In this document: positions 11,701 through 21,700 of the stretch, piece by piece
Layout of the letters: every line of letters starts with the position of its first letter
How positions within the stretch are numbered: the first letter of the stretch is position 1
NCBI RefSeq assembly: GCF_037975245.1
Contig: NC_092563.1
Coordinates: 30,033,960 to 30,097,959 of the forward strand
Origin: Apostichopus japonicus
Taxonomy: Eukaryota > Echinodermata > Holothuroidea > Aspidochirotida > Stichopodidae
Direction of reading: 5' to 3'
DNA: 64,000 bases
Notes under the pieces: generated by a model
What the model was told of the DNA's origin: nothing
The model's input: only the letters and a program-made list of their open reading frames with translations
Database searches by the model: none
Made by a program: the position numbers and the translations under genes

Positions 11701-13812
11701 AGTGAGCTGTATGGTTGATACACTAAATGCTTGTTAATAATGCCATAAACAAGCATCTTTCCTGTTTTGCAGACTAATTACCTTGGAAGAATGTATCTGC
11801 ATATTACGTACGTTTGTGAAATTGCAACGATACTCTCACTGGACACTTTTGCACTTGGAGATGTCATCCTTTTCTTCTACTGGAAGTAGATTTAACAATG
11901 TCTCATATAAAAGACATTTTATTGCACATGTCACATCTCATGGACAATTTTGAAACTTTGGACTTCTTTACTGGACCGCTTCTCCCACGATCATGTTGTT
12001 GTAATTGTGGATCTCACCACGTATGATTGTAACGATCGGACAGAGTTTAGACTGACGTAAGACCAGACACACATGTATCATATAGTAAAGGGCTGTGATT
12101 ATCTAAGTTATACCGTTAATGGCCGCAACCCTGGGTCTTCTCTGCAAGTAACCGAGAGAAAGCCCTTGCCATTCTCTCTTACAGCCTTGTTAAATCCTGA
12201 CTACCTTTTAGGAATATTATTATAAACTTGGCTAGTTTGTACAGAACGGTGCTCAATTACATTTGTTGTGCTGCTATAGTGCTTAGTACTACAAAATCAC
12301 ACTTTTACATTGTGAATATGGCATATTTCTAATTCAGGTCTTAACAATGTTTATGGTTCGCTATATATATTGCAAATTATCACAGCAAAAGAAAAGGCAT
12401 AAATAAATAATGGAGGAAAGTTGTATTAAAATTGCGTAAGCAAAAAGCATAATTTTTCTGTCAATACTGAAACTGTTAGTATTTTCATAATCAATTTCAT
12501 TATGATATATCAATGATATCATTTGGTCATACTAGCTATTTGACACCCACGTTAAACTACGGCATATTCATATTCTTATTTTCATCGGATGAACCGTCTA
12601 ATATTGGCCGATTCCTAGGAAGGCTTTCCTTCTTGTAACTGTATATATAAGAAATGAATATGCTTCCAGTTATTTGGCTTCTTTTACATAGTTCAAGGCT
12701 AGTGTGGTATTTCTTCCTTTTCAAAGAAGACTTTACTGAAATCTTTGCTTTTCTCAAAAATATAATCTTCAAAAAGAGTGAAACAGAATATGATCAGAAT
12801 TACAAATGATTCACAGCTGAAACCAGCCGTGATCTTTTAACAAATTCCATCATTTGCTATTGACTTCATTCTTTCCTTACATTTGTATGCACTTGGTGTA
12901 TTTGGTTTCTCATTGTGAAGATATCAATGGGGTAGTTGGAAGTAGCAAGTCGTCTGTTAGTAGAAGTAGTGTTAGAGGTTGAAAAATATTACAAACAATT
13001 GATGGGTTTTTCTGACACCAGACTGAAAAATATTGTTTGAGAACTTTTAATGTGAGAGAACTTATTTTTTGAAACTTGGTTGTTTTGATATGTGTTTGTG
13101 TCAATAATAAAGAAGTATTTTATATAAGAAGAAAGAGACTCAGATGGAATAAAGATGTAGAAAAGGAACCTTAAAATGTATTTTCATTCTTTTTGCATTG
13201 TTTCTTAGGGTCTGATATTTTCCTGCAAAAGGTGCAGGTTTTCGTATAAGATAAAACTAAAATAAAAGAGTTGCTGTTCTTGTAGATATTTCTACAACAG
13301 CTGCTGTTCTTGTAGGTGTTCTCAACTTTCTGCCTTTCCTTCAACAATCCTACCAATATCACAAGAGGCAAACCTGTCCTAGTTCTTGCTCTTCTTAAAA
13401 ACATGTGTAACATTTGTGTTGCTGGATGTGACCGCAGAAGCATGCACAGGGTTCCAAAGCATTTGGCGGGGCACAATTTTGATTTAGGTAGAGATGAAAT
13501 TTTATGGAAGGGCCTGATGTAAATCATATATAGATTGCATAAAGTTGCAGCACCTGTTGAAGCTGATTTCCATGCAGGGAGTGTCGGTGGTCCTAAGTAG
13601 TTGGCGCTATATATTAACAGATATAGCAGCGCTATCTATGGTACTATAAAGGTATCACACCACACTTAGAGTTGTGCACGTCCGCCTGAGAGTTTAACGT
13701 CGGAAAATAGCCATACTGTATTGAAAGTTTTTTGTGGATTTTCTGAGTCATCATCGTTCTTCTTGATGCTTGTATGTTGAAGAGGATGAAATAAACTACT
13801 GATGGTCTAAAC

Positions 13813-13862
13813 CAGGGGTTCCATAACTGGGGTGCATGAATCCCCAGGGGGTGCGTGAGTCC
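13813..13862. repeat. hAT-like terminal fragment
   Basis: CAGGGGTTCCATAACTGGGG followed by GGGGGTGCGTGAGT resembles the left end of common hAT elements. No matching right end or target duplication was found downstream, so the element is truncated or too diverged. Confidence 0.3.
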
Positions 13863-14984
13863 ACATCATCTTTAGCTTTATTTATGCTCTCTAACATATA
13901 TACAAGCAGAAAACGCAAAACAAACAATTACCGTAGTAATATCAGAAAATATGACCAAACAATTACTTTATTTGGTCATTTTAGTCCTTATTCGTCAATG
14001 GTCAATCTTTTCAAGCGGATGTTCTTTACTGTAATTGTGATATGATATATTCACGGGCATGAAAGTGTGATTATAGGGAGTTGATACACCGTGCTGTAAC
14101 AAATACTATCATGTTAACAGAATCATTAATCGATGGTTTGTCGTATATGGTTTACTCGCAATCTCGTACAGCTCATGGTGTATATGAACAATGTTTCGCT
14201 ATTCCTGAATCGATAAATTCATATATTTAGTTGCGGTTTCATGATCGCAAGTTGTTCCACAATTTTTTTTACTTTTTCTATGGTTTTGACGGACAGTTAA
14301 ACTGAAATAAATTAAAGTAGCCTGTACCGCAATCGGAGGGAAACTTTGAAGACTAAGTAATTTGGGGAGACTGAATGATGTAATATTTGTCGTTCGGAGG
14401 TGGAGAGACAAGTAGGGTTAAGGGAGCATCGGCTATTTCATCTGTAGCCACGTTTAATTAGGTTAAATTTCTTCTGCCACAACCCCCCCCCCTCCCCACC
14501 CCTCGGTCGCAGGCTCATCTACAAATATCGTTAAGTTCATGTAAAGTTCTCGTGCCATTTCAGGCTCGCGATGTAACCTTAACTATTTCCAAACTGTTAA
14601 CACGATAAGGAAAATATGCCATAATTAACCTTCTACGTATGTAAGAAATCTCACGGCTTTCAACGTTCAACGGTGGGTACAAAGGAAATTAGTGACCAAT
14701 TATTGCGAGCAAACACCATATGTACCTCCCCTCGTTTGTTTCCTCGGGAAGTAAATATATATATTTTTTAAAGTAAGGTTTGAATTAAAGTTTTGTACAT
14801 TGCTTCCAGATGGAAAAACATGGTGTCGGTCTAAATCTAGGGTAAAATAGGCCACACAAAACGAAGATACAATTGGCCAGATTTTAGGTCAAACTTTATG
14901 TCCAAAATATTGATATAAGTAAATTGAAAGAATTCTCACATTATTATTTTTCATACGTTTATTTCATAGAAGGAAAGACTGACA

Positions 14985-15220
14985 AGTAATGGATTATAGA
15001 CGGGATAACTAAAAATAATAATCGCAAATGGCTTAAACTTAACGTTTATTCCAAATGCGATAAAATTGCGGGAAACGCGCAATCCCGCGGTCAATGCGAA
15101 CCCTCACGCAGCCTACATAATAGATATATTAGTATAGTAAAAACTTTACGGGATGTTAAGATGGATTATAGACAGGATAACTAAACAAAAATAATCGCAA
15201 GTGGCTTTTTACTAAACTTT
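14985..15220. repeat. Local direct duplication
   Basis: A segment of about 60 bp (GGATTATAGACGGGATAAC.. to ..GCAAATGGCTT) at 14991-15050 recurs with small changes at 15163-15215. The surrounding 13.9-16.2 kb is otherwise non-coding and featureless apart from the palindrome, CRE and THAP relic listed separately. Confidence 0.7.
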
Positions 15221-15986
15221 TTTTCGGGAGCGTTTTTTCAATATATGCGGGTATTTTTTCGCCCTCGTCTTGGTTTTTACCGTGGCGATTTCAGAGGTTT
15301 AGAGGGCGAATCGCCCGTCGCCACCGTGTATTTTGTCGTTGCTCGACAAACTCGGCTACTTCAAATAAAAATCTATCAGGAAGATACCACGAAACATCGA
15401 TATCGTACAACTTTTTGAGTGAGCAATCTACTGTTGTTTTGCTTAGATTGGTGTGAGTATTCCGTCGGTGGACAGATGGAGCCATAAAAAAAAGGTTTTG
15501 GCTTTCAATTTGCCAATTTGCCCAATTTTGACCTTTATCACCAGGTGATGTGCGCTATTGGCTTCAAGCGTGGCCTGCATGTTCCATGGCGGCATTTAAA
15601 TGTTTTGATTTGTGCTGCTGCCGTATTTAGGATACTTAACTTCGGGTTAACTTTCGACCGAAGGTATACTGGCAGTCCTGAGTGCATCGACCTCCATGAC
15701 GTTCTTGCTTGTTCCCGCGGATTCCGCTGACTAGACTTGGGCATGCCGATTTCCCCCAAAACCCATAACCTATATTTTCTTCGGAAAGCGATCGGACACG
15801 ACGTCTTTTAATATGACAATTTTTCTTTTTTTCGAAATAGGTCAGTCTGGCAGCCCTGGTTGTATACTGTATAGTTACAACGTTTAGCTACCTCGGAGCC
15901 ATATGGCCCAGGCTATACCCACAAGAAGTAACGGCTCACTTCACCATGGACCAAAATCATGACGTCGCTGTTGTCTGTGTTGGGTC

Positions 15987-16014
15987 AGAGCCGTATATAG
16001 AGATATACGGCTCT
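15987..16014. repeat. Perfect 12-bp-stem palindrome between direct repeats
   Basis: AGAGCCGTATAT, a 4-base AGAG loop, then the exact inverse complement. It is flanked by the direct repeat TCTGTGTTGGGT at 15974-15985 and 16012-16023. This looks like a small replication-slippage or hairpin-mediated duplication; no function is implied. Confidence 0.7.
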
Positions 16015-16073
16015 GTGTTGGGTGGCTCTCCTTTCAATCTTTGGTTCGACCATAGAAATTGAAGTTAGTAAAA

Positions 16074-16081
16074 TGACGTCA
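16074..16081. promoter_or_regulatory. Perfect cAMP-response element (CRE)
   Basis: TGACGTCA, with a near-copy TGACGTCG at 15960-15967. It lies 132 bp upstream of the THAP-like ATG, which could make it the remains of a promoter. No expression evidence. Confidence 0.3.
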
Positions 16082-16212
16082 TGCGACATTTACTGAAGCC
16101 CCTTATCCAACTGGTGGCGCTTTGCTTGTACGGCAAGAAAGTACAGGTACGTAATACAAACACAACGTCTTTGACATACCTAACGAGATAAAGTTGACAT
16201 AAATCACTCGAA

Positions 16213-16329
16213 ATGGTGATATCTTGTGCCGCACTTGGATGCAAAAAGCGTCATAAATGTGGCAGGGGACTGCAGTTTCACATTGCATTCTTAGGAAGCG
16301 ATAGTATAAGCAATTACATAGGAATATAA
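16213..16329 (+). pseudogene. THAP zinc-finger N-terminal relic
   Basis: The 38-aa frame begins MVISCAALGCKKRHKCG and includes LQFHI. This matches the start of THAP domains (C-x4-C spacing at C5 and C10, then a basic stretch and the 'FH' motif). The rest of the domain, including the distal C-x2-H pair and AVPTIF box, is missing, and the frame ends 50 bp before a hAT-like insertion. THAP domains occur in P-element-type transposases and in host DNA-binding proteins; either origin is possible. Confidence 0.4.
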
Positions 16330-16611
16330 TTACTTTACTAGTGTCGTCTGCTCAGCTGCTGTATTGTATACATTGGAATAGGGATGCACCGGATCCAAAT
16401 TTTTGGATCCGGCCGAAACCGGATTTTGCCGGATAGTACATGAAATCCGGCCGGATAAAATCCGGCCGGAACCGGATTTTTTTTTTACACACAAGAAAAT
16501 CATTAATAAGAAGTAGAAGTATGAAACAAGGAGTATTATTTTGGTTGATCTTTAGAAACAGTGGGTCAGACAATTGAGAAAATTAAATTAAACATGTTAA
16601 ACCTAATTTTT

Positions 16612-17796
16612 AGCTCATACCAGCATGCTGGTGTGAGATATTGTTACAGTGCGGCGTCTATCATTCTATCACTCTATCCGTCAACAATTGGTAAAACCGC
16701 TCCCACTCACACAGTGTTTGATGGAATTTCATGAAACTTGGACAAAAGGACCATTGGGTATAGGGCCATCAGAGATGGTCCGAAATTTGGGGTCAATGGT
16801 CACCTGTGGGCCGTAATGGGCCATTTTGTGGAAATACGCAAAATGCTTCTTCTCCTACAGATTCCATGGTACAATGTTGAGGGTTTGTCACGATAGTACT
16901 ATGGAATTTTGACCTTCAGGGTGTTCATGAATTTGAGATCAAAGATCAACTAGGGGTCTTTTGTGGCCCGGGCCGCGGCCCTTTATTTTCAAATTGCTCC
17001 TGTTCGTACAGTGTATGGCCAGTTATAATGAAACTTGGTCACAACATTCCTCGGGATGAGGGTTATGAGGGGTGTTCGGAAAATTGAGGTCAAATGTCAT
17101 TTAGGGGGTCATCAGGGGTCATTCTTTGAAATATTTTCAAATATCTCAATCTCCTCAAGATTTTGATGGATCATATTCAAAGTTGAACTGATGATTGTTG
17201 GATTGTGTATGAATAAGATGATGCCTAATAATTTTTGGTCAAAAGTTAATTAATTACAATTAATCCCCATTGTTTAAAAAAATCTGAGCCTTCACCTTTT
17301 GCCAAAGCTCCTTTAATTTGTCTCCCAGTCTCTGCAGTGTTTGTTTACATTTGTGGTTAAGCTCTGCAGAGGCTGTTAGTGGAATTAAAGCAGGACTGGG
17401 AGTTGTTAACTGTTGAACTGTAAGCATGAGAGCCCTATAGCCAATCAGCACTTGCCGATTCTTAGAAGTCTTTGAGCCTGAGGTATGTAGGTAGCCAGCC
17501 AAAATTTTGGCAAGGAGTGCTTCAGGTCTGCTCAGGTAGAGGGGAGAAAGTTTGATAGGGTAGGTCAGTGGTATTGTTTGAGAGAGTGGGTAAAACAGGA
17601 TTTAAAGGGGGAAAATAGGAATTATAGCCAGTGGTGTGGCCAGTATTCTGCTAACGGAGGGGGGGGGGTATCCCTCATGGGCCCAAAATTGGTGGAATCT
17701 GAAAAATGTCCTGAAATTTGGTGGGCCATAAAGTTTTGTGGGCCCTACATTTTTAAGCTCAAAAAGATATGAGCTTCTGCACCATTGGTGCTCTAG
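16612..17796 (+). mobile_element. Helentron-like element, copy 1, nested in the hAT-like element
   Basis: It starts AGCTCATACCAGCATGCTGG and ends GCACCATTGGTGCTCTAG. Each end contains a short palindrome (CCAGCATGCTGG; GCACCATTGGTGC), and the 3' terminus is CTAG. An inverted second copy at 60207-61382 gives the borders. Terminal hairpins, a CTAG end and insertion between T residues fit non-autonomous Helitron2/Helentron elements; the class is inference. It includes an open frame on its minus strand (17260-17502). Confidence 0.65.
17260..17502 (-). CDS. Open frame inside the Helentron-like element, function unknown
   Basis: The frame from ATG 17502 gives 80 aa (MAGYLHTSGSKTSKN.. to ..KAQIFLNNGD). 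It is open further upstream without an ATG (YLSRPEALLAKILAGYLHT), about 120 codons in total. Copy 2 (60560-60754) keeps the C-terminal part with an in-frame 3-base indel, but a TGA stop interrupts it upstream. The C-terminal third is lysine/leucine-rich and probably helical. It could be a captured host exon or an element-encoded protein. I do not recognise a family. Confidence 0.3.
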   Translation of the reverse strand: MAGYLHTSGSKTSKNRQVLIGYRALMLTVQQLTTPSPALIPLTASAELNHKCKQTLQRLGDKLKELWQKVKAQIFLNNGD

Positions 17797-18658
17797 TTCC
17801 TTACTTTGAATGTTTTTATTAATTTTTGGAAATAGTTTACATTGATTTAAGTTAATACCAACACCTTTTAAAGGAATAATTCAGGACAGATATTGAAAAA
17901 GATCCGGCCAGATTTTGAAAAAGATCCGGCCGGATTTTGAAAAATATCCGGCCGGAACCGGAACCGGATAATTGCTCATTATCCGGCCGGATAGTCCGGC
18001 CGGACCGGATATCCGGTGCATCCCTACATTGGAACCTGTATATAGTTAGCCTATAGGCCCCTAAATCGAGGTACTCTTTCACAGCATTTCCAGGGACAAC
18101 TATGACACTACTTGAGTGGAACACTAAATAATACAAGTGAAGAAAACTGTTTGCCATGTGCCTCTCAGATACCGGAAATGACACTTTACAGACAATTAAA
18201 ATTGCACAACTTACACAATTCACTTGCTAGGGTCATTATAGGCAAACAAGAAGGGTTTCAAAGTTGGTTCTTAAGTCAGGAGTATACCACTCTGCTTACC
18301 ACTCTGGTCGCCATAACATTTTTCTGTTGTTCAAAGTACACCTACTCTTTCGAAAACACTGGTAAAAGCAACTTCAAGTCGAAATGCACAATGTATGTAT
18401 GAAGACGTATACATGATCTTGCTTTTTACCGTACAACGCAAAGCGCCCTCATATTTTCAAGGCTTCACTGCTTAATACACACGGCGATACACTGTGTCAG
18501 CTTTCTTCCTAGGTCAATTTCTATGGATTCGACATATATGCTTGGACTAGACTGGTACTATTACCACAGCATGCGTAACAGTACTTCGTTTGCTTAACCT
18601 AACATTGTCGCCGCCAAACCAGCAAAGTTGAACGAACAATCAAACAAATATTATAACA

Positions 18659-18748
18659 ATGACTACTCCTGCTGAGATTGGTCAATCTTTTATTCAGCAT
18701 TATTATAAAACATTTGATACCGACCGCGCAGCTATTGCCGCTTTATAT
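18659..18748 (+). CDS. NUTF2: NUTF2 exon 1
   Basis: Thirty codons, MTTPAEIGQSFIQ to AAIAALY, donor GTAAGT at 18749. Confidence 0.92.
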
Positions 18749-21700
18749 GTAAGTTACCTCTAATTTAGCCTAGGCTTAACGTTAGGACGTAACTCGTTAG
18801 TTATGTGTTAACTTAGGGAGTTAGGCTAACCTACAAGTACTAGGCCTACTAGTAGTAGTACTCTTAATATGATGGTATGCGGTTAATTCGCGATAGTAAG
18901 GAGATTAATGTTCTTTTCAAAGATAGCGTTGGTGCAGTCTTATTGGAATTTCTCCATTTACCGTATGATGCATGTATCGAACGTTAGGCGGTTGGAGCAA
19001 TGGAAGCAGGACACTTCGCCCAACAACCATTTCGCCCAACTGCCATTTCGCCCAACCTTACCATTTCGCCCAACCAGCCTGGTCATTTCGCCCAACCAGC
19101 CTGGTCATTTCGCCCAACCAGCCTGGTCATTTCGCCCAACCAGCCTGGTCATTTCGCCCAACCAGCCTGGTCATTTCGCCCAACCAGCCTGGTCATTTCG
19201 CCCAACCAGCCTGGTCATTTCGCCCAACCAGCCTGGTCATTTCGCCCAACCAGCCTGGTCATTTCGCCCAACCAGCCTGGTCATTTCGCCCAACCTTGAT
19301 TAAATATGATACTTCAAAAGGAAACGTTCGGGAATTGTTAACGTTACAGGATACGAACCGAATATTAAGGAAACTTGAAGTCCTTTACTTTGTATAACTT
19401 TAGTAAGGAAACATTCGGGAATTTTTAACGTTACAGGATACGAACCGAATATTAAGGAATCTTGAGGATGGATCAGTGTTTTAGGGGTTAGGTTTGATAG
19501 TAGGCCGTGGCTATTCTTACGACTAGTCGTAACAATTATTTATAAACTATTCTTACGACAAAGGCGAATTCAAGCACAGTTAAGTAAATAAACTGCGCAT
19601 GTAGTAGGGGTAACCCTAACTTTAACCCTAAACCCCAATCCTAACACTAACCCTAACCGGAAATTATGGTTACTCCTGGTCGTAAAAAATAGTACTCCTG
19701 TCATAAAAATAGCAACTGCGCATGCGTAATCGAAAATTATTCTTACGAACAGTCGTAAGAATAGCCACTTTGTTGATAGTAAACGTTCGGGAATTGTTAA
19801 TGTTACGGGATACGAACCGAGTATTAAGGAAACTCGAAGTCGTGGTTAAATTGATTAGGCCTACATATGTGGTTACATTGATAAAGTGGTTACATTGATT
19901 AAATATAGAACTTCAATATTACAGACGTGTTTTTTATATTTTTTTCAATTTAATAAGGAAACGTTCGGTAATTGTTAGTCAGTAGGATGGATCAGTGTTT
20001 TAGGGGTTAGGTTTGATAGGTTTTAATGAAGAACGATTGCCCTGTGTTTGTATAATAATATAACTTCCATTGTATGCGTAAACGCCTAAAGTAGTGTAAT
20101 CCTCCCATTGTACCCGAAACAACTGCTCAGACTCTGATCGATATCGAGCGGACCTCACTTTTTTATTTACTCATTATTATGATTATTTTTTATTTTTATT
20201 TATTCAAATTGAACTAGTGGAATAGAAAAAGTAATATTATTCTGACTGAATATTAGTAAAAATAAGGTTGGGCGAAATGACCATGCTGGTTGGGCGAAAT
20301 GACCATGCTGGTTGGGCGAAATGACTATGATGGTTGGGCGAAATGACCATGCTGGTTGGGCGAAATGACCAGGCTGGTTGGGCGAAATGACCAGGCTGGT
20401 TGGGCGAAATGGCAGTTGGGGGAAATGGTTGTTGGGCGAAGTGACTAGAAAGCGGAGCAATATGAATTAGGCGGTTTCAGTTGTTTTCCGCACATTACTT
20501 TCCGCTGAAAAAATTCTTGTGCGGAAACCAACTATTTTTTCCACTTACCTGTACACCATATTTTTCCTCAATTTTAAGATACCAAATTCAGGATGATAAA
20601 AATAACATGAGAAAGTATCAAAGAACATTGATAAGCATGGTTAGACTGAGTTCATGTTAGAACAGTTAAGCTGCTTATAATTTACAGGAGGCTTGGGGTG
20701 TTTGTAATTAGGGATAACTTAGAGAAGTATGAGGCATAACATTATATAGCCCTATATATTCTCAATCTGTACTCTGTTATTGTTAATGTGAAAATATCAC
20801 AAAAGACACCCCACCCCCTCTGCCCACCCCCTAAAGGATGAAACTAATCGTCACGGCAGCTCATCTTTTTTCACCTTCACGCCATATTGAAAACTACAAC
20901 CAAATAAGGTGGCGCTATTTAACTAAAATTAAACTTATGTTTACAGCCTAAGCTAGTGCTTACAGCCTAAGCTACAACCTTAGCTATCTAATAATCTAGT
21001 CTCGAAGCTACATTTTATCCTGCCAGTTAAATGCTATCTTCTCTATCCTCCTAAATCCTTCCATGTGCCTAATCATTTCAGTAAGTCATTCTGTTCCTCC
21101 CAAAAATACGGTCCTTTCCACTGAAAAAAACGTTACTTTCCGCTGAAAAAAAACGTTGTTTTCTGCTGACAAATTTGTGTGCGGAAAACATCGTTTTGTT
21201 TCAGCGGAAAGTAACGTGTGTGGAAAATAATGGTACCCGAATTAGGGGACTTGGTACGTTAGTTTACATTTGAAATAATGTTGGTAATTTTGAGTTCCAC
21301 AACTTTGCGTACTGTATTAACTATTATACATTCGTAGGCCTAGTTGCACTGATAAAAGTCTGCAGTTGCACGGCTGAAATGTGAAATTGTTACCACCTTT
21401 TGCACAAGATTCGGGTTCTAACCTAGGTGCATAATGCCACACCACTATTAGTACAGTAGTAGGCCCAGGCCTACATCAATCAGAACTTTGGTAAAAAGTA
21501 CTTCAATAATTATTTATAAGATATGTACAAAACTTTCCAACAACTTCCACTGTTGTTTCCCTACTCTCCCTTCCTCCCACTTCTTTGCAGTTGGAGCAGT
21601 CACAGCTTACATTTGAGGGTGCTACGTTTACAGGTCGTGCAAATATTGCAAAGAAGATAACTGTAAGTTGATGTGGTTTATTATCTTATGGAAGAGTGGA

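Larger units (their letters stand above)
9761..13811 (+). other. MYLIP 3' UTR and intergenic sequence
   Basis: No gene recognised. AATAAA signals occur at 10379-10384, 13106-13111 and near 13790, so the 3' UTR could be about 0.6 kb or several kb long. An ATATATACT microsatellite lies at 11640-11700. A short plus-strand frame at 13316-13522 contains a cysteine/histidine pattern (CNICVAGC..HLAGH) that resembles a zinc-binding relic but is too weak to name. Confidence 0.4.
16379..18026. mobile_element. hAT-like element with 16-bp TIRs, carrying a nested insertion
   Basis: Both ends read TAGGGATGCACCGGAT inward, a perfect 16-bp terminal inverted repeat. The flanks are the identical 8-mer CATTGGAA (16371-16378 and 18027-18034). 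Subterminal regions carry many copies of ATCCGGCCGGA on both arms. Without the nested element at 16612-17796 the hAT-like part is about 463 bp and non-coding, a MITE dependent on a transposase elsewhere. Confidence 0.88.
19012..20443. mobile_element. Foldback-type element with tandem-repeat arms
   Basis: The left arm (19012-19295) begins CACTTCGCCCAACAACC and then repeats a 22-bp unit built on ATTTCGCCCAACCAGCC, about 11 times. The right arm (20266-20443) is the same array inverted, about 6 units, and ends with the inverse of the same CACTTCGCCCAACAACC terminus. The arms can pair into a long hairpin around a 970-bp spacer, the layout of foldback elements. No clear target duplication was found. 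It lies in NUTF2 intron 1. Confidence 0.6.

Noticed and set aside
13316-13522. Frame with CNICVAGC and HLAGH resembling a zinc finger
   Set aside because: Single short motif, upstream part overlaps low-complexity sequence, and no partner exon found; mentioned only in the intergenic entry.
15518-15730. 70-aa frames on both strands
   Set aside because: Mutually overlapping antisense frames with no domain; probably chance.
18908-19397. Three overlapping long forward frames with FRPTSLVISPNQPGH-type repeats
   Set aside because: They are produced by a 22-bp minisatellite without stops; period not divisible by 3 opens all frames.
19611-19660. Telomere-like CCCTAA repeats
   Set aside because: Short, degenerate and inside a MITE, so not a chromosome end.
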